This document shows, piece after piece, positions 26,785 through 38,990 of a stretch of 64,000 bases of DNA; the first letter of the stretch is position 1, and each line of letters begins with the position of its first letter. The position numbers and the translations under genes were made by a program. The stretch is from Crambe crambe (lineage: Eukaryota; Porifera; Demospongiae; Poecilosclerida; Crambeidae): contig OZ004596.1 in assembly GCA_963924555.1 (NCBI GenBank), positions 124,001 through 188,000 of the forward strand, read 5' to 3'. The notes under the pieces are model-generated. The model ran no database searches and was not told the DNA's origin. It saw only the letters and a program-made list of their open reading frames with translations.

Positions 26785-29700
26785 TCATGCAACAGAGACC
26801 AGAAGGACATTGATGGCTTCCACCATCTCTTGTTCTGTTTTTTGCAGTTCTGAGTTGACACCGTCCTGCCATTCATGCCTCACTCTCTTTATCAGTCGCA
26901 AATCATCTCTCTTGAGGTGTGAAAGACAGCTTTGTACAAAACCTAAACACCATAACGCTCGTCATATCAGACCCCACCCATCACACCACTCACCAGTACA
27001 GTCCATCGACGACTCTACTGCCATCAGTTTCTGTTGACTCAGTATTCTGTGAGCACTGGATCCTGGGATGGCTAGATTGACATACTCCTTGATGGGATTG
27101 AATCTGTCCTCCTCAGCATGGTTTTCCTCACTTACTCCCCCTGCCCACCACTTCCTCAGTGCGAGAGCAACCACCTTCAAGGACTCCCTTCCCTTTTCAC
27201 TGGAACTGATCACTTCCACTGCCATCTGGTGCTCTTCCAGAGTGCAGCCATTCAGTTCTTGAGCAGCCATGGCCTTGAAGTCTACAGGTGAATCAGTCTG
27301 CAAGGTCAGGGAAGCGGGCAAGACAAGTGAAGCAAGTTCTTTCCTCTTCTCCGACAAGTGTTCAGCATGCACTTCCACTAGCCTCTTGATATGAAGGTCT
27401 GAGAGGTCAGAGGGAAGATTAGGGAGTTGATTAGGGGGGTCATCAGGAGAGCAGTTAGAGGTGTTGTCCGAGACATGGTCAGGGTCTAGTGAAAAACGGA
27501 GAAGAGTGGCAGGAGTGGAGATGAGGTTGTGGTACAAGTGATGAGAGAAGTGTGAGAGAAGAACACTTTCACTCAACTGCAAGGCCAGTACCTAATTCAT
27601 TCATCCTGTAGTGAAATGAGGCCTCTTTCAATACATTTACCTCTCACTTTTGCAATTCTTTCTCCCAAAGTAAGGCCAGTCGAGTTTGATACTTCATCTG
27701 AAAAAGAGAGACTTTTATTACGACTGAAGTAATACCAGCCATAACTGGCCCTGTGCTGACCTGTCATGCAGTAAAGTAGAAACAGTAGAGGGCGGGGCAT
27801 TTGAAGGCAGAGCTGTTCCCCCAGGCCATCTAGTATGTCATTACTTAACTCCCCCTCACCTGTGGAAAAAAATTATTGAATTCCAAATTGATATTTTTAT
27901 TTTCAGTTTTCCAGACACAAATAACCCAAAACTACAAAATAACTGCAACTGGTTATTTTAAGACACACCCCACACCTGATCCAGACACCGCATGACTCAA
28001 CTGCTCCCCCAAAACCTCGTCCCTTGATATAGTGACCCACCACCTCTTCCCACTTACTTACAATCCCATAACTGCACATACCTTGCTTTTTCTGACAGAA
28101 AACTAGTATTTTTTCCAGCAAAAAACTGCAGGAGAGAATTCATGTGAACACCATGTGCATGTGAGTCTACATGTTGGTATAGTAGCATGCATGTGCATGG
28201 GTGTCTGCATGTGCATGGGTGTCTACATGTGCATGCATTGGTACAGTAGTGTGCATGGGCATGGGTATCTACATGTGCATGCATTGGTACAGTAGTGTGC
28301 ATGGGCATGGGTATCTACATGTGCATGAGAGTTTGTCTACATGTGTATGCATTGGTACAGTAGTCTGCATGTACATGGGTAGCCTTGTTCATGTACATGT
28401 GAGTTTGTTTACATGTGCATGCATTGGTACAGTAGTGTGCATGTGTAGAGGTACCTGTGGAGAATAGGGGTGACATGACGTTTGAGGAGGGAGTGAAAGG
28501 CATGGATCTGCAGCATCCAGTGGATCATCATATCATGTGAGTTACCAAATAATAACAACCCACCCACACACATGCACATGTACCACAAAGACTCACACGT
28601 ACCACAAAGAGCTGCGGCCGACAGGATCCACTAGCACTGTTTTTCCTGGAACAGAATAATAATCAAGATGATCACCTTTAATGGGGCCAAGATTGGACCT
28701 GATATGTGCAAGATTGACTTGCCAGGACTTGCTCATCTACAAGCAAGTGTTGTTTTTGCACCATATTGGTGTTAATATCCCCTGCACTACATTAGTAGCC
28801 AGGGCAGCCACCCACCTCTCCACTAGAGCTGTGTAGATTGCAGCCAGAGCCCACTCAGTGTGGGGGCACTGGGATACCACCTCCAGCGTCCTCTGCAGCA
28901 CCTCTACTCCATTACTCTCTCCACAGTGACAACACAGCTCCACACAAAGACCACACCCCGAGGAAAGAAGCAGCTGCAAGAGAGATACTATATGTGTGGC
29001 AAGGAAAATATTATGTCAAACACATAAAAAAGGAGCAATTATGGAAGCATGGAAATATTTTCAAGCTTCAGACAGATATTTAATTGTTCAAGGAGACGTG
29101 CTAACAGACCCATTGGAGGAGGATTGGGCAGACTGCCATGGAATGTACAGGACATGGACTTAGCCCCCTCTCCCCCCCTCCACTGATGATGAAAGACCTC
29201 TTCTCTAACACCTCATGTCTGCCAGTTGAGCACTTTAGGGCCAACCACAAGAAATAAAGCAACATGACCCCTGCAAGGCAGCTCCCCCCTGCACTGGCCC
29301 TCCACCCCTCCACCCTATCATAGCATATCTAGACAGCAAATACATGTAGCCTTGACTCAAAAATCACCTGTAGCAATTGGGGGAGCTGAGAGGGAGGGTG
29401 TGGTGGCATGTTTGCTGATCTTACGCTCACAGCAATATCATCAATCAGTAAAAGGTGTTGATGTGTTTCCAACACTTCCAACCAATCACGCTTCCCTCTT
29501 TGCTCACTCGCACCATGCTCCTCCTGCAAGTGCTGGGCTAGAAGGGAATGGAGTTCCTCAAGAGAGCATTTCACTGCTCCAGCCACAAACAGCAGAAGAT
29601 GACAGTTAGCATGTACAGCCCGAAGCAATGGGGACTCATACACACTCAAACCAGACAACAATGAAGCAACGCTGGAAACTATTAACAGAATATCAGCTCT

Positions 29701-31830
29701 GGAAAGGAGGGAAAAAAGAGGATTCTGAGATGCAAGGAATTGTTATCTAGCTCACATTGCTAAAGTAGTTTTAGATGGAGCTGAGCAGATTTGTGAGTAA
29801 CGAAGAGCCAAGTGGGAGAGACATGTCTCCAGGACTGCAAGGACCACTGCTTCCCTCACCTGCTGGAACTGGGAAGGTATGTGGACCCTGAGGTCATGTT
29901 CCAACCCTCGGACATGATAAACCCACATCTGCACAGTATAGGAGCACCTCTCAGCCTAAGGGGGTGGGGACACCAAGTTATAATTGTCTTGAATCTAGCA
30001 GTAAATGAAAGCAAGTCAGGATTATAATAGACATGCAGCTGTTTTCAATGCTGCCTCCTCAAATAACAGTCTAAACACACAAACCATCTTCAGACTACAA
30101 AATGAAAGACCAAACCAGACAAACTAACCATTCAGGAAATTGCTTGGCTAGTTAACTAATATACATACTGGCTTGTTCTTGAGTGCGAAATTCAGACAAT
30201 ATTTACTACAGCACAGACTGATTCCATGAATCAAAGTTGATAATGAAAGGGAAATGTTTGACCCTGCTGGTTGAGATGGTAGTTCACCAGTTCTATTGCA
30301 GTCTACATTCCACTGCATTGTTATCATTGAAGTATTTTCTAAAGAGCTGAATGATAAACAACTAAAGTATACACAATTTTTAGCTTAATAAGTTACTCAG
30401 CAGACAAATTTTCATAATAAAAAATTAAAAAAAGAAGGAGCTCATGCTTATTTTAGATACTGACCAACAACAGTAGTACTCACAATACACTCAACTAACC
30501 TCATAGAATGGCTTGCTTGTGTGCCCCAGACTGCAGTCTGAGTCTTGGAGGAGACAGGTGATACACAACGTGCTGTGGTACTGGATCAACTTCTCCTTGA
30601 GACTTCTCACCTGCTCACCCAAAGTCAAGATAAGCTCATCTTTCAATTTCTCCCTGCAAGATACATTAAGTGAGGAGTCACATTATTGAACCACAAGTGA
30701 ATCTGACCAGGAAGAGTGGAGTGGTAGGTGTTGCAGCTGGTTATGAAGGAAAAGGAGGGAGCTGAGACTTCCATACAAAACTTTCACTGGCAATTCAGCT
30801 GGCACCTGCTTAGTGAGCTAAAGGAGAATGACAAATTCACAACTGTTGCATGGGGAGCACATCTTTCACCTGCTGGATGTGTTTCCAACTCTGGTTCACC
30901 ACACGAAGAGCACTTTCAGAAATAGTTCTCTGTAACTGTTGGTGACCACACCCCTTAGCGATAGTTGCTAAGATGTGGAGAGCATCCATAAGGAAATCTA
31001 CACTCTATTGAGATTAGAGTCAACAACAATAAAAGTTTTCAAATCAAACTCACCAAGAGTACCAAACCATCTTCACCAACCAACTGACCCTTCCCACCTT
31101 TTTCCTGCTCCTCCCACTTTAAGTACTCCTGATACAAAGCCGCTGGGAAATTCTTATCCAAGTTGTCCACAAGAGGAGAGATGATTTCCTCCCACCATCC
31201 ACTCCCTCTCCCTTCAATTGCCAAAACAACCTCCACTGCCACTAAGCACACTGCTGCAGACGCTAGGCAATTACTCCATTGATTGCGAGAGCAGGAGGTG
31301 TGCAGCAGAGAACCTCCTGTCACCATATCAATAAGCTGTTTTATCTCTGGATTCCAAAAATTTTGGAAGAAACTGTTAAGCAGGAGAGCTGAGTCAAATG
31401 AGAGAGCAGAGGCCAGACGAACCTGAAGAGAGAGGATGAGAGAGAGACTGCAAGAGAGACGCTGAAGTGCTACTAGGAGACTTGGAGAAACTGAGCCAAA
31501 TTGCCCCAGGGTGCCCCAGTAAGAGCCTCTGGGCATAATGATCGCCTCGTCCACAGCCAAAGTAGGGCCACTCTTCAAGTCAGTCCACATGTTCGAGAAG
31601 ATCAACTTAAATGCACCCTCAAAAGAGGAGAGCAGAAATGTCCCTAGCTCCTCCCCTTTTGGTTTCCTCTTTGTTTCATTCTCTGGAATACAGGAGTAAA
31701 TGGAAATGATCATTTTCACAGGATCAGGGGGAGGGAGAGAGAGTAGATCCTTAAGATCAGGTGTTGCTGGGGGAATGGTACGCATCAATATGGAACTGAT
31801 ATAGTCTTGAGCATCTTCCACCTGCTCCAT
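26785..31830 (-). CDS. Large helical protein, KIAA0825 (DUF4495)-like
   Basis: Multi-exon gene with no recognisable catalytic motif. The N-terminal exon (about 31040-31830) starts at the ATG complementary to 31828-31830 (MEQVEDAQDYISS) and is Leu-rich and helical. Later exons give MDALHILATIAKGCG and LRVVNQSWKHIQQ, then LKEKLIQYHSTLCITCLLQD and TSKPFYE (about 30508-30656). Next come RCSYTVQMWVYHVRGLEHDL and LALRYSQICSAPS (about 29750-29960), RADILLIVSSVASLL, and ELCCHCGESNGVEVLQ (28740-28980). The last two exons (26785-27582) include LALRKWWAGG and end NVLLVSVA. The PFYE, ERCS-x-x-x-QMW-x-YHxxGLxHDL and RY-x-Q order resembles my memory of vertebrate KIAA0825, an uncharacterised family. That match is from memory and unverified. 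Start and several exon edges are uncertain. Confidence 0.55.
28150..28450. repeat. GCATGTG-rich minisatellite
   Basis: Imperfect tandem array of units of about 45-60 bp, each containing ACATGTGCATGCATTGGTAC, AGTAGTGTGCATG and GGGTATCTAC variants. It lies in an intron of the KIAA0825-like gene. Confidence 0.85.
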
Positions 31831-32788
31831 GCTAGGACCACGCCACTGCAGCCAAATCACTACTATGTTCTGTAGTAAATGCTTTCAGGGAGTCAAGCAT
31901 ATCAATGCCCCAGCATCCCATCTATGAGCGCCACTCAGCTCAAATTTCTAGCGCCAGTGTCAATATTACTTTGGTAAGCGTGCGCAAGGAATTAACCGGA
32001 AGTGCTTTGTACGGTTTTTAATTTTTTCGGCTGGATTAATTAACTTTTGGAAGCAATAAAAGCCACTAGAATTAACTATTGGATGAGTTTATTTCATCTC
32101 ACTATCCTCGATAGCATCAATCAACGGCTGATCCAGAGGTGTCAATTTTTCTTTTCTCGATGCATTTTTACTGCTGAAAGAGATCGTGTAACAAGTGTAC
32201 AGAACGCAGGTGAGTTCACCTACTATAATAATTTATTATGGATTCTGATAGCCATAATCTACTTGATAGCAGATTGCATGATTAGTGGAGTATTAGCTAG
32301 CTACTAATTCGGTAAACTCCTGCAAACACATTTTTATTTAATACTTTTGCTGCATGAATTGCTGATAATGTTGGCAAACAAGGGGATAAAACAAGTATGT
32401 TGATGTAGCCACTGCACTCAACTGAGCCTTGGAGTTGTTATTTTGCAGCATGTAGCTTGCAATCTGACCAGCTAGTGTATAATGCAGGTAGAAAATCATG
32501 CATGGTGCCTTGCTCACATTCTGTGTGTGCGTGTTCTGCAGATTAGGTTCCAACACTTCACGGTTCCACCAATTTGTAAGCAAACTGCCACTTACAAAAT
32601 ACTGCATGACCCCCAAATCACTCCACATCCATTCAGCTATAAAGTGTCTTTCTACTTTTTTTTATCTCCTCGTGACATGCATACAATTATACATGCATGC
32701 CTGCAGAATTGTAACCAGATCATCTCTTCTCTCAGCTGTTTATCTGCACCCTATACACTAGCTGATATTCAGGGCTAGCAAAACTACA
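31831..32788. promoter_or_regulatory. Divergent promoter and ARID3 leader region
   Basis: Between the KIAA0825-like start and the ARID3 start. A probable ARID3 5' UTR exon ends at 32209 (AACGCAG/GTGAGT), with a leader intron ending at TATTCAG (about 32772). A small antisense ORF lies inside this intron. Confidence 0.5.
32338..32628 (-). CDS. Small unrecognised protein antisense in ARID3 leader intron
   Basis: An ATG-started 96-codon frame (MWSDLGVMQYFVSG...) ends HYQQFMQQKY at 32338. An AATAAA poly-A signal overlaps the stop codon. The composition is protein-like: aromatic-rich with two moderately hydrophobic stretches (IFYLHYTLAGQIASYML and ATSTYLFYPLVC). One or two short introns could be present near CTGCAG/AACACG. 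I do not recognise the family. It could be a small membrane protein gene, a decayed gene copy or chance. Confidence 0.35.
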   Translation of the reverse strand: MWSDLGVMQYFVSGSLLTNWWNREVLEPNLQNTHTQNVSKAPCMIFYLHYTLAGQIASYMLQNNNSKAQLSAVATSTYLFYPLVCQHYQQFMQQKY

Positions 32789-35700
32789 ATGCAGGCTGCT
32801 GTTCCTCTAGCAGCCCTCAATGGTTCAACCCACATGTCTGCCTTCAAGTCACCTTCCCTTTCTCCACCCTCAGCTGAATTATCCCTAAGGCAAATGGCAG
32901 GCAATCCTGTCTATGAGATTTCAGCCACCACTTCAACTCCGGTCTCTGCAATCGACACACTCACAGACATTGATGGAAAATGCAATTTGGGGGATGAAAT
33001 GGCAAGTTATACAACCCAATACTACTCCACAGTAGAGACACAAAGCAGAGCCAGTAGTCCCAGCAGCACTGCAAGCCCAAGAGATTCAGCTGGAAACATT
33101 AGTCCAGTCAGTGTAAGCAGTAAAGAATCATCATCTCCCGAGAGTCTGTCTCCGTTGGATGGAGAGGGAAGTGAGGGGACATCACACCAAAGCATGTGCG
33201 TCCCTAATACTTCCTCGGAAATGCAAACACAGAAGGAACAGAAAAGTGGAACACAGGTTAAACACTGGACTTACGAAGACCAGTTCAAGCAGGTAAGACT
33301 TGAATATTCTATTTTGGAGTTACTATACAGTAGTGTCCGGTGCTACCCACTGCACGGCACTTCTGTGTTTTAATAATCATGATGGTTGGGAGAAGAGAGT
33401 TGTTATAGAAACTGGGTACAACAAACCTCTTGTCTTACAGAATTATTTGTTATTTTTCTACACTTTCCAATAATAAATCAAAATGAAGCTCGATGCAAGA
33501 TGCCATTTCCAGTCATTTCTAATATTTTTAACAAACTCTCATTGAGGTTGTGTGAATAGCTATTCTTTCACTATTTCCATACAATACACAACTACACAAG
33601 AAGATCATTTTTATCTAAATGAATTCTTGACTAGTGATCAGCAACAATTGAATAAATGGAGCTAAGAGAAAGAAAAACTCATTGACTAGTGACCAATACA
33701 TGCTCAAATGTTTAATTTGTATTGGTCTGAAATGTATTCATTGCAATCATGCATGAGGAAGGTATGGGATGTTGAAACAATGGCCTGTGGCTGTTTCCCC
33801 TCCATTCACACACTGTATGCACTGTTATGTTCTTGGCTGCAAGCAATTGAGAATAGCAGTGAAACTACATGTATGCCATATTATAGGAAACTGTTTCATT
33901 TGTAACATTCAGAGAATGAATATTCTATATTATTAGCAGCTGAGGTGACAATTAGTGCAGACATAGTAAATGCTGCTAATGACTCTTTCTTTTATATTAA
34001 CTGCCGGACCCATACTAATAGCTAGCTCCTATGCTTTCATCATTTCATTTTGCTGCAATATATCCTCTGCAGCTCTATAATTTATCACAAGAAGCAGAAC
34101 GCAAAGAATATCTGGACAAGCTCTTTGACTACATGCAAAAGAAAGGTAAATTGGTTATATACTACAAAGTGATTTGGTCATATCCCACAAATCAGCCCTT
34201 GACATGGCAAGTACTAGAAAGCAAACGACCGCATTAAACAGGGGGGTTGGTTACAGATCATACCCAAAGCAATTCAAAAGGTAATTTTAAACCACGGCAG
34301 TTGCCTAGGAGCTAAGATATTAGAGGAGTGGTATTTAGTAGCTCATTATGATGAAGATAGGGCGCCATTATAGAGACATGCAGGCCCAACATGTGGTCCT
34401 CACCACCCACTCTTTCTTTCATTCTCTGTCTCCTCCACACCAATGCAATATTCATGCAGCCTTTGTTTATGACAATAATAACAAATCAGGTGTTTCTCTG
34501 TATCTCAGTTCACTCTTGTACACTGTGAAGATTGTAATGGCTCTATAATCCTGTGTACGTCTAGAGTTGGGAGTTATGGGGACCATCACTGTCTCATTCT
34601 AGTGATTAAATACTCAGGAGTCTAAATAGCTGGTCTTATTGTGCCTTTAAGTTTTTTTGTGGTTATTTTCTTCAACTAAATGCCAGGCCTTTCCCAGTTA
34701 TATCTAAAGCATCCTCTTATTTTTTATTATCACTTTTCCTTTTGTTGTGGACATATCATTTCCAAGATACTCTAATACTGAAAGACTGACTCCATGAAAT
34801 GTGGTGTAGAATTACATCTTTTAATTGTGGTCCCATATGGCCGGTATACAAGTGCTAGTTGTGGTTTTTGAATCAGTTTATTCCAATCCATAATTGCAGG
34901 GACTCCAATTACTCGCATCCCTATTATGGCCAAGCAGCCTTTAGACCTCTACAAACTCTTCAAATTGGTGGTGGATAGAGGAGGTCTCGTTGAAGTAAGT
35001 TGAAAGTAATTCCTCATTCAGCCATCATTCCTGGCTAATTAATAGTTATTGAAGAGTTCATTACATGGGCATGTGACAGGTGATCTTAACAACAGGTTCT
35101 ATGCCAGGCATGTTTTGTCATGCTAGACAAGTCATTGACTTTAGTAAGGGATTCAATTCTGTCAGAACACCTTCAAATGCTATGTCCCCAAGTATGACGA
35201 GCAAGGCACGCTTATTCAATGAACACATAACTGCTATTCAACCAAAAAATCTCATTACAGCTCCTCCTCCCCTTTAATCAGCTGTTCTGTTATTCAGGTG
35301 ATCAAGAAGAAGGCCTGGAGGAATGTTGCCAAGGAATTGAATTTGCCAGCCTCCATTACTAGTGCAGCATTCACCATGAGATCACAGTGAGTGTTAGAAA
35401 TGGAGACTGTCATAACAGGTTATATTTCTTTCTCTGCTGCAGATATGTGAAATATCTCTACCCTTATGAATGTGAGACAGAGAAGCTTTCAGATCCTCAG
35501 GAGTTGCAGATGGCTATTGAGAGCAACAAGAGAGACCGGAGGCACAGTGAGAACATGGATTTCATCACTCAACAGATGCCTCGAGATATGGACCCAAGCT
35601 TAAGTCCTGCAGTGACCACCACCGCCCCTCAAGGTCTCCAGCTCATCAACTCTACCACTATGGCCCTCCCACATGCATCTCTGCCCCCTTATTCCGGGGG

Positions 35701-36723
35701 GTTCATAGTCACCGGGGGTCCTGCTGGTGCTCAAGTAGTGGCCTCTCCACAATTGGTCCAAATGACACCTCATGTCCCTGCAGGAATTCCCATAGTCATG
35801 TCTTCCCCTACCGTATCAACTCCCCTACCAGCTCCACTTTCTAACAACCACTCCTACTGCTCCTCCGAGGACAGAGACGACGTCCAGTCACACGGGTCAG
35901 GAGACGGTTCTGAACTTCCACCAGCCAAGCGACCTGCTCTAGAGAATACAACCCACATGAAAGTGACCATGGGCAATAATAAGGGACCCTTCAGCCTCCA
36001 CCAGACGAGTGCAGGGAACATCATTATGACCCACGGGGCCATGGGGGGATCTCCAGCCCCACAACACCTGATCCAAATGGGACCTCAGGGGCAGATTCCC
36101 ATTGTCCTCCCCACCACACCTGTCTCCACTGTCAGGGAACACCATGCTCCTCATCTCAATGGCAAAACTGAAGCAGACACCAAGGGACCGGAGAGTGGCC
36201 CTATCACAGTCAGCCATCTTCCATCCCACCACGGGAACTTACTCATCTCCCAACGGAGCTCTTCAAGCACACCTTCCACCTATCCTGCTCATAACCTCTT
36301 CCAAATGGCCCCCCATCCCAACATCCCTGGACTTATAATCCCCCAACCCTTACCAACCACACCATCTAGCAGCAAAGAAGGAGACGAGAGAAGAAAAGCT
36401 GTCATTGAGCAGGAGAAAGCAGCAGGCACGTCCAGTCCTGCAGTAGCCAAGATGCCATTTGCCAACATATCTGTTCAACCAGGTCAGTTGTAAGTGTTTC
36501 TAAAAATAGCAATGCTTACATGATTGTGGGTGGCTGATAGCCAACCATCCTTATTTACATTTGAGGTTAAGAGGGTTACTGATTTATTGCAGCTGGTGGC
36601 AAGCTGGAGGGAGAACACAATGGATCAGATGCTTCTTTGCTTGTGACTCTAGAAATCAACAACACAATGTACCAAGGGGTCCTCTTCGCAAAACCTCACT
36701 CTGTCTCCTCCCCCCAGAGGTAG
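32789..36723 (+). CDS. ARID3: ARID3 / dead ringer-type transcription factor
   Basis: Nuclear AT-rich-DNA-binding factor of about 643 aa in six coding exons: 32789-33292, 34073-34145, 34900-34994, 35298-35386, 35443-36482 and 36593-36723. The N-terminal 150 residues are Ser-rich. The extended ARID domain starts WTYEDQFKQLYNLS and continues YLDKLFDYMQKKGTPITRIP, MAKQPLDLYKLFKLVVDRGG, KKKAWRNVAKELNLPASITS, AAFTMRSQYVKYLYPYECE and LQMAIESNKRDRR, as in ARID3A/B/C and Drosophila dri. A Pro/Ser-rich linker follows. The last exon encodes LLVTLEINNTMYQGVLFAKP, matching the end of the REKLES domain used for self-association and nuclear shuttling. All splice phases agree. It is a single ARID3-class gene, so no A/B/C letter can be given. 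Confidence 0.93.
33293..34899 (+). other. ARID3 introns 2 and 3
   Basis: Two introns of 780 and 754 bp flank the 73-bp second coding exon. AT-rich, with no gene or clear repeat seen. Confidence 0.5.
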
Positions 36724-37419
36724 CTCCTCAAGCTCCCCCTTCGATCCATTACGTAGTCCCCCTCACCCTCTGTAAGTCATTGTAACTTCATCCATCCATT
36801 GTTCATCAGTCAACAGTCAGTTCAGTCAGTTCACTGCCATCCTCGTCACTTGGGGAGAGACTTTTCTCCACCCACCCCCCAACTATCTCACAGACACCGT
36901 ACACACACAAACACACATTAGGTTGTGTGTCATGTAGATTATCTGTTGTTACATCATTAGCTTTAGCATTTGTACATTCATAGCTAGTACTCTTCACTGC
37001 TACAGGTCTTCTTGTAACTACATAATATCAACTAATAAACCTGCTGTGATATTAAGTTTGGTTCATCCTTAAATGTACTACTCACAACCCACAGCCATAT
37101 ATCCCTCTGTGATGTCTAAATCCTTTATAGCATAATTTTAAGACTTTCACTTTGCATGTGCCCTCGATGCCAAGCCAGCTGATAAACTGGTTATTGACCG
37201 ATCACATGGTCAGAATCTGAAAAGTAACAAAGTGCACATAATTTATAAAGTAGATGTTATAATAGTGATCTAATGAAAGGACGGGACAATTAGTATGTCA
37301 TGTACCCTGTTAATCAAATTAAATAAAATAAAAAGAAAGATGGAAAGTTCTATTATGAGTTCATTGGTGAATGGATTCAGACACACAGAGAGAAACAGAT
37401 AATGAGTATATGCAGGTCT
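36724..37419. other. Tail-to-tail intergenic ARID3 / TNFAIP8-like
   Basis: 696 bp of 3' UTR and spacer, AT-rich, with AATAAA-type signals (for example near 37032 and 37319). I see no gene, RNA or repeat. Confidence 0.5.
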
Positions 37420-38013
37420 TCACCACTCGGCATCCACCACTCTGTGAAACCCTTGAGAGATGCCTTCAAGGTAGTGGTGGTAGGGTCCATCTGATAGGAA
37501 CACTTTGTCCAGCAGCTGTCCACTGCTAAAGTTGGAGATAACCATGTTGATCCTTGTATGCGATTTTTCTGATAAGTGCCTATCAACTAGCTTGTGGAGC
37601 ATGTCGCCACATTCATTGACTACAGTTACCAGGAAGCTTCGGTCATATGTAAAGTCCACCTCGTAGAAACTGATAACAGTCAAAGCTGCCTTCCTTAGCT
37701 TGGTGCGAAACCTTGCCCCGAGCTCCAGTTCATCGTCATTGAATTGCTTATTTTTATAGAGAAGTCCAATCTTTACAGTGATCTTGATCATATTCTTGAT
37801 CACTTTATCAGCTTTCTTGTTGTCATCGAGTTCCGCCTTTAAGATAGAGTGCAAAGTGTCCAAGAGTGCACTGAATTCGTCATCTATTAAGTGTTTGACC
37901 ACAGTCTTATTGGAGAACTTGCCGAGGACCTTTTTTTGGATGCGTAGGCCCACTGATTTGGAGTTAAACTTGCCTCCACCATCCGCCACTGTGTGAAAGA
38001 GAGTAGTGACCAT
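37420..38013 (-). CDS. TNFAIP8 (TIPE) family protein
   Basis: Predicted cytosolic all-helical phosphoinositide-binding/transfer protein of the TIPE family, which in mammals tunes cell death and chemotactic signalling. The ATG complementary to 38011-38013 gives 197 aa, the family's usual length. Signatures: KFNSKSVGLRIQKKVLGKFS, HLIDDEFSALLDTLHSI, KKADKVIKNMIKITVKIGLL, YKNKQFNDDEL, SFYEVDFTYDRSFLVTVVNE and MLHKLVDRHLSEKSHTRIN. It may be one exon. Alternatively TCACACAG at about 37990 is an acceptor and the first residues come from an upstream exon. Which of TNFAIP8 or TIPE1-3 it matches best cannot be said. Confidence 0.9.
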   Translation of the reverse strand: MVTTLFHTVADGGGKFNSKSVGLRIQKKVLGKFSNKTVVKHLIDDEFSALLDTLHSILKAELDDNKKADKVIKNMIKITVKIGLLYKNKQFNDDELELGARFRTKLRKAALTVISFYEVDFTYDRSFLVTVVNECGDMLHKLVDRHLSEKSHTRINMVISNFSSGQLLDKVFLSDGPYHHYLEGISQGFHRVVDAEW

Positions 38014-38990
38014 AAGAGATGCTACAATTATAGTGAGCCCATACACATTACACACCATTACCAAAGTCAATCTACCAAAAGAAAAACAACAACCTCTCCT
38101 CAAAAAGGTACTAAAGAGATACTGTTATCATCCAAAGTTGTAATTTGCTAATAGCTGGTGATTTGAGATGAGCAAAATGAAGCAATTAGAAGACTTGGGT
38201 GGCTATCTGGTTCACTCCTAATATACACAATCGAAATTTCATCCTCCAACTCCAAAATAAATAAATAGCCAGGCAAGAATAATAAACCTTCATCACAAGG
38301 GTAGCTAGATGAACACTGATCAGCCTGCCCACTCTTAGCTATAACATGCATGCCAAGGAAACAGACCACCCACAGCTAGCCGGCCAAGGGAGCCGAGCTA
38401 TGACCAGAGGCACAAATCAACCTAATCACACACACACACACACACACATTATCCATCTACCAACTCACTTACTACTTGCTGATTCAGTTAGCTGAGCAGT
38501 TCACTTGGTTCACTGAAAAAATTGTCCTTGATCAAGCTGTCCTGTCCTTGATATGACTGATCAGGACTTCCTGTACAGCTCCTATAAATCATACAGCGCC
38601 AATGAAATCAAGGATTTACAATAACTAGCCAGCTAGGCAGAAAGGAAACCTTTGATGACTTAAAAGTCAAACTAAGCATTTCCTGGAAAGGAAGGAAGCT
38701 TACTTGATTGTGGCACCCGCTGCTGATTCACAGAGATCTTCCCTCCTAACTAGGTGTACCGTACTCTCTAGAGCTCTTGCTGCTCGACTCCTGATTATAC
38801 ACCACCAGCAACTAACTCAATCCTTCCTCACAAGCTGCGAATCAAATTAATTTTTATTTGGAAAATCGGTTTACATCACGTGCGAAAATGGGCGTGTCTA
38901 TCAGCATGCGGCTGCTCTGACCGCTCTCCTTTCTGAGAGTTCAGTCGTCTTGCCATTTGTAAGTCTCTGGCAATGTCATGAAGTTAGGAG
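38014..38990. other. Divergent intergenic TNFAIP8-like / LEM-BTB gene
   Basis: 977 bp with promoters for both flanking genes. It contains a (CA)11 run (38427-38448) and a CACGTG E-box (38877-38882) about 110 bp upstream of the LEM-BTB start. A TNFAIP8-like 5' UTR exon could lie here, but none can be proved. Confidence 0.5.
38427..38448. repeat. (CA)n microsatellite
   Basis: 22-nt uninterrupted CA dinucleotide run. Confidence 0.95.

Noticed and set aside
28150-28450. CRISPR-like direct repeats
   Set aside because: Units are contiguous and degenerate without unique spacers, and the genome is eukaryotic; it is a minisatellite.
28201-28503. Cys/His/Met-rich frames over the 28-kb minisatellite
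   Set aside because: Repeat-derived open frames on both strands, not genes.
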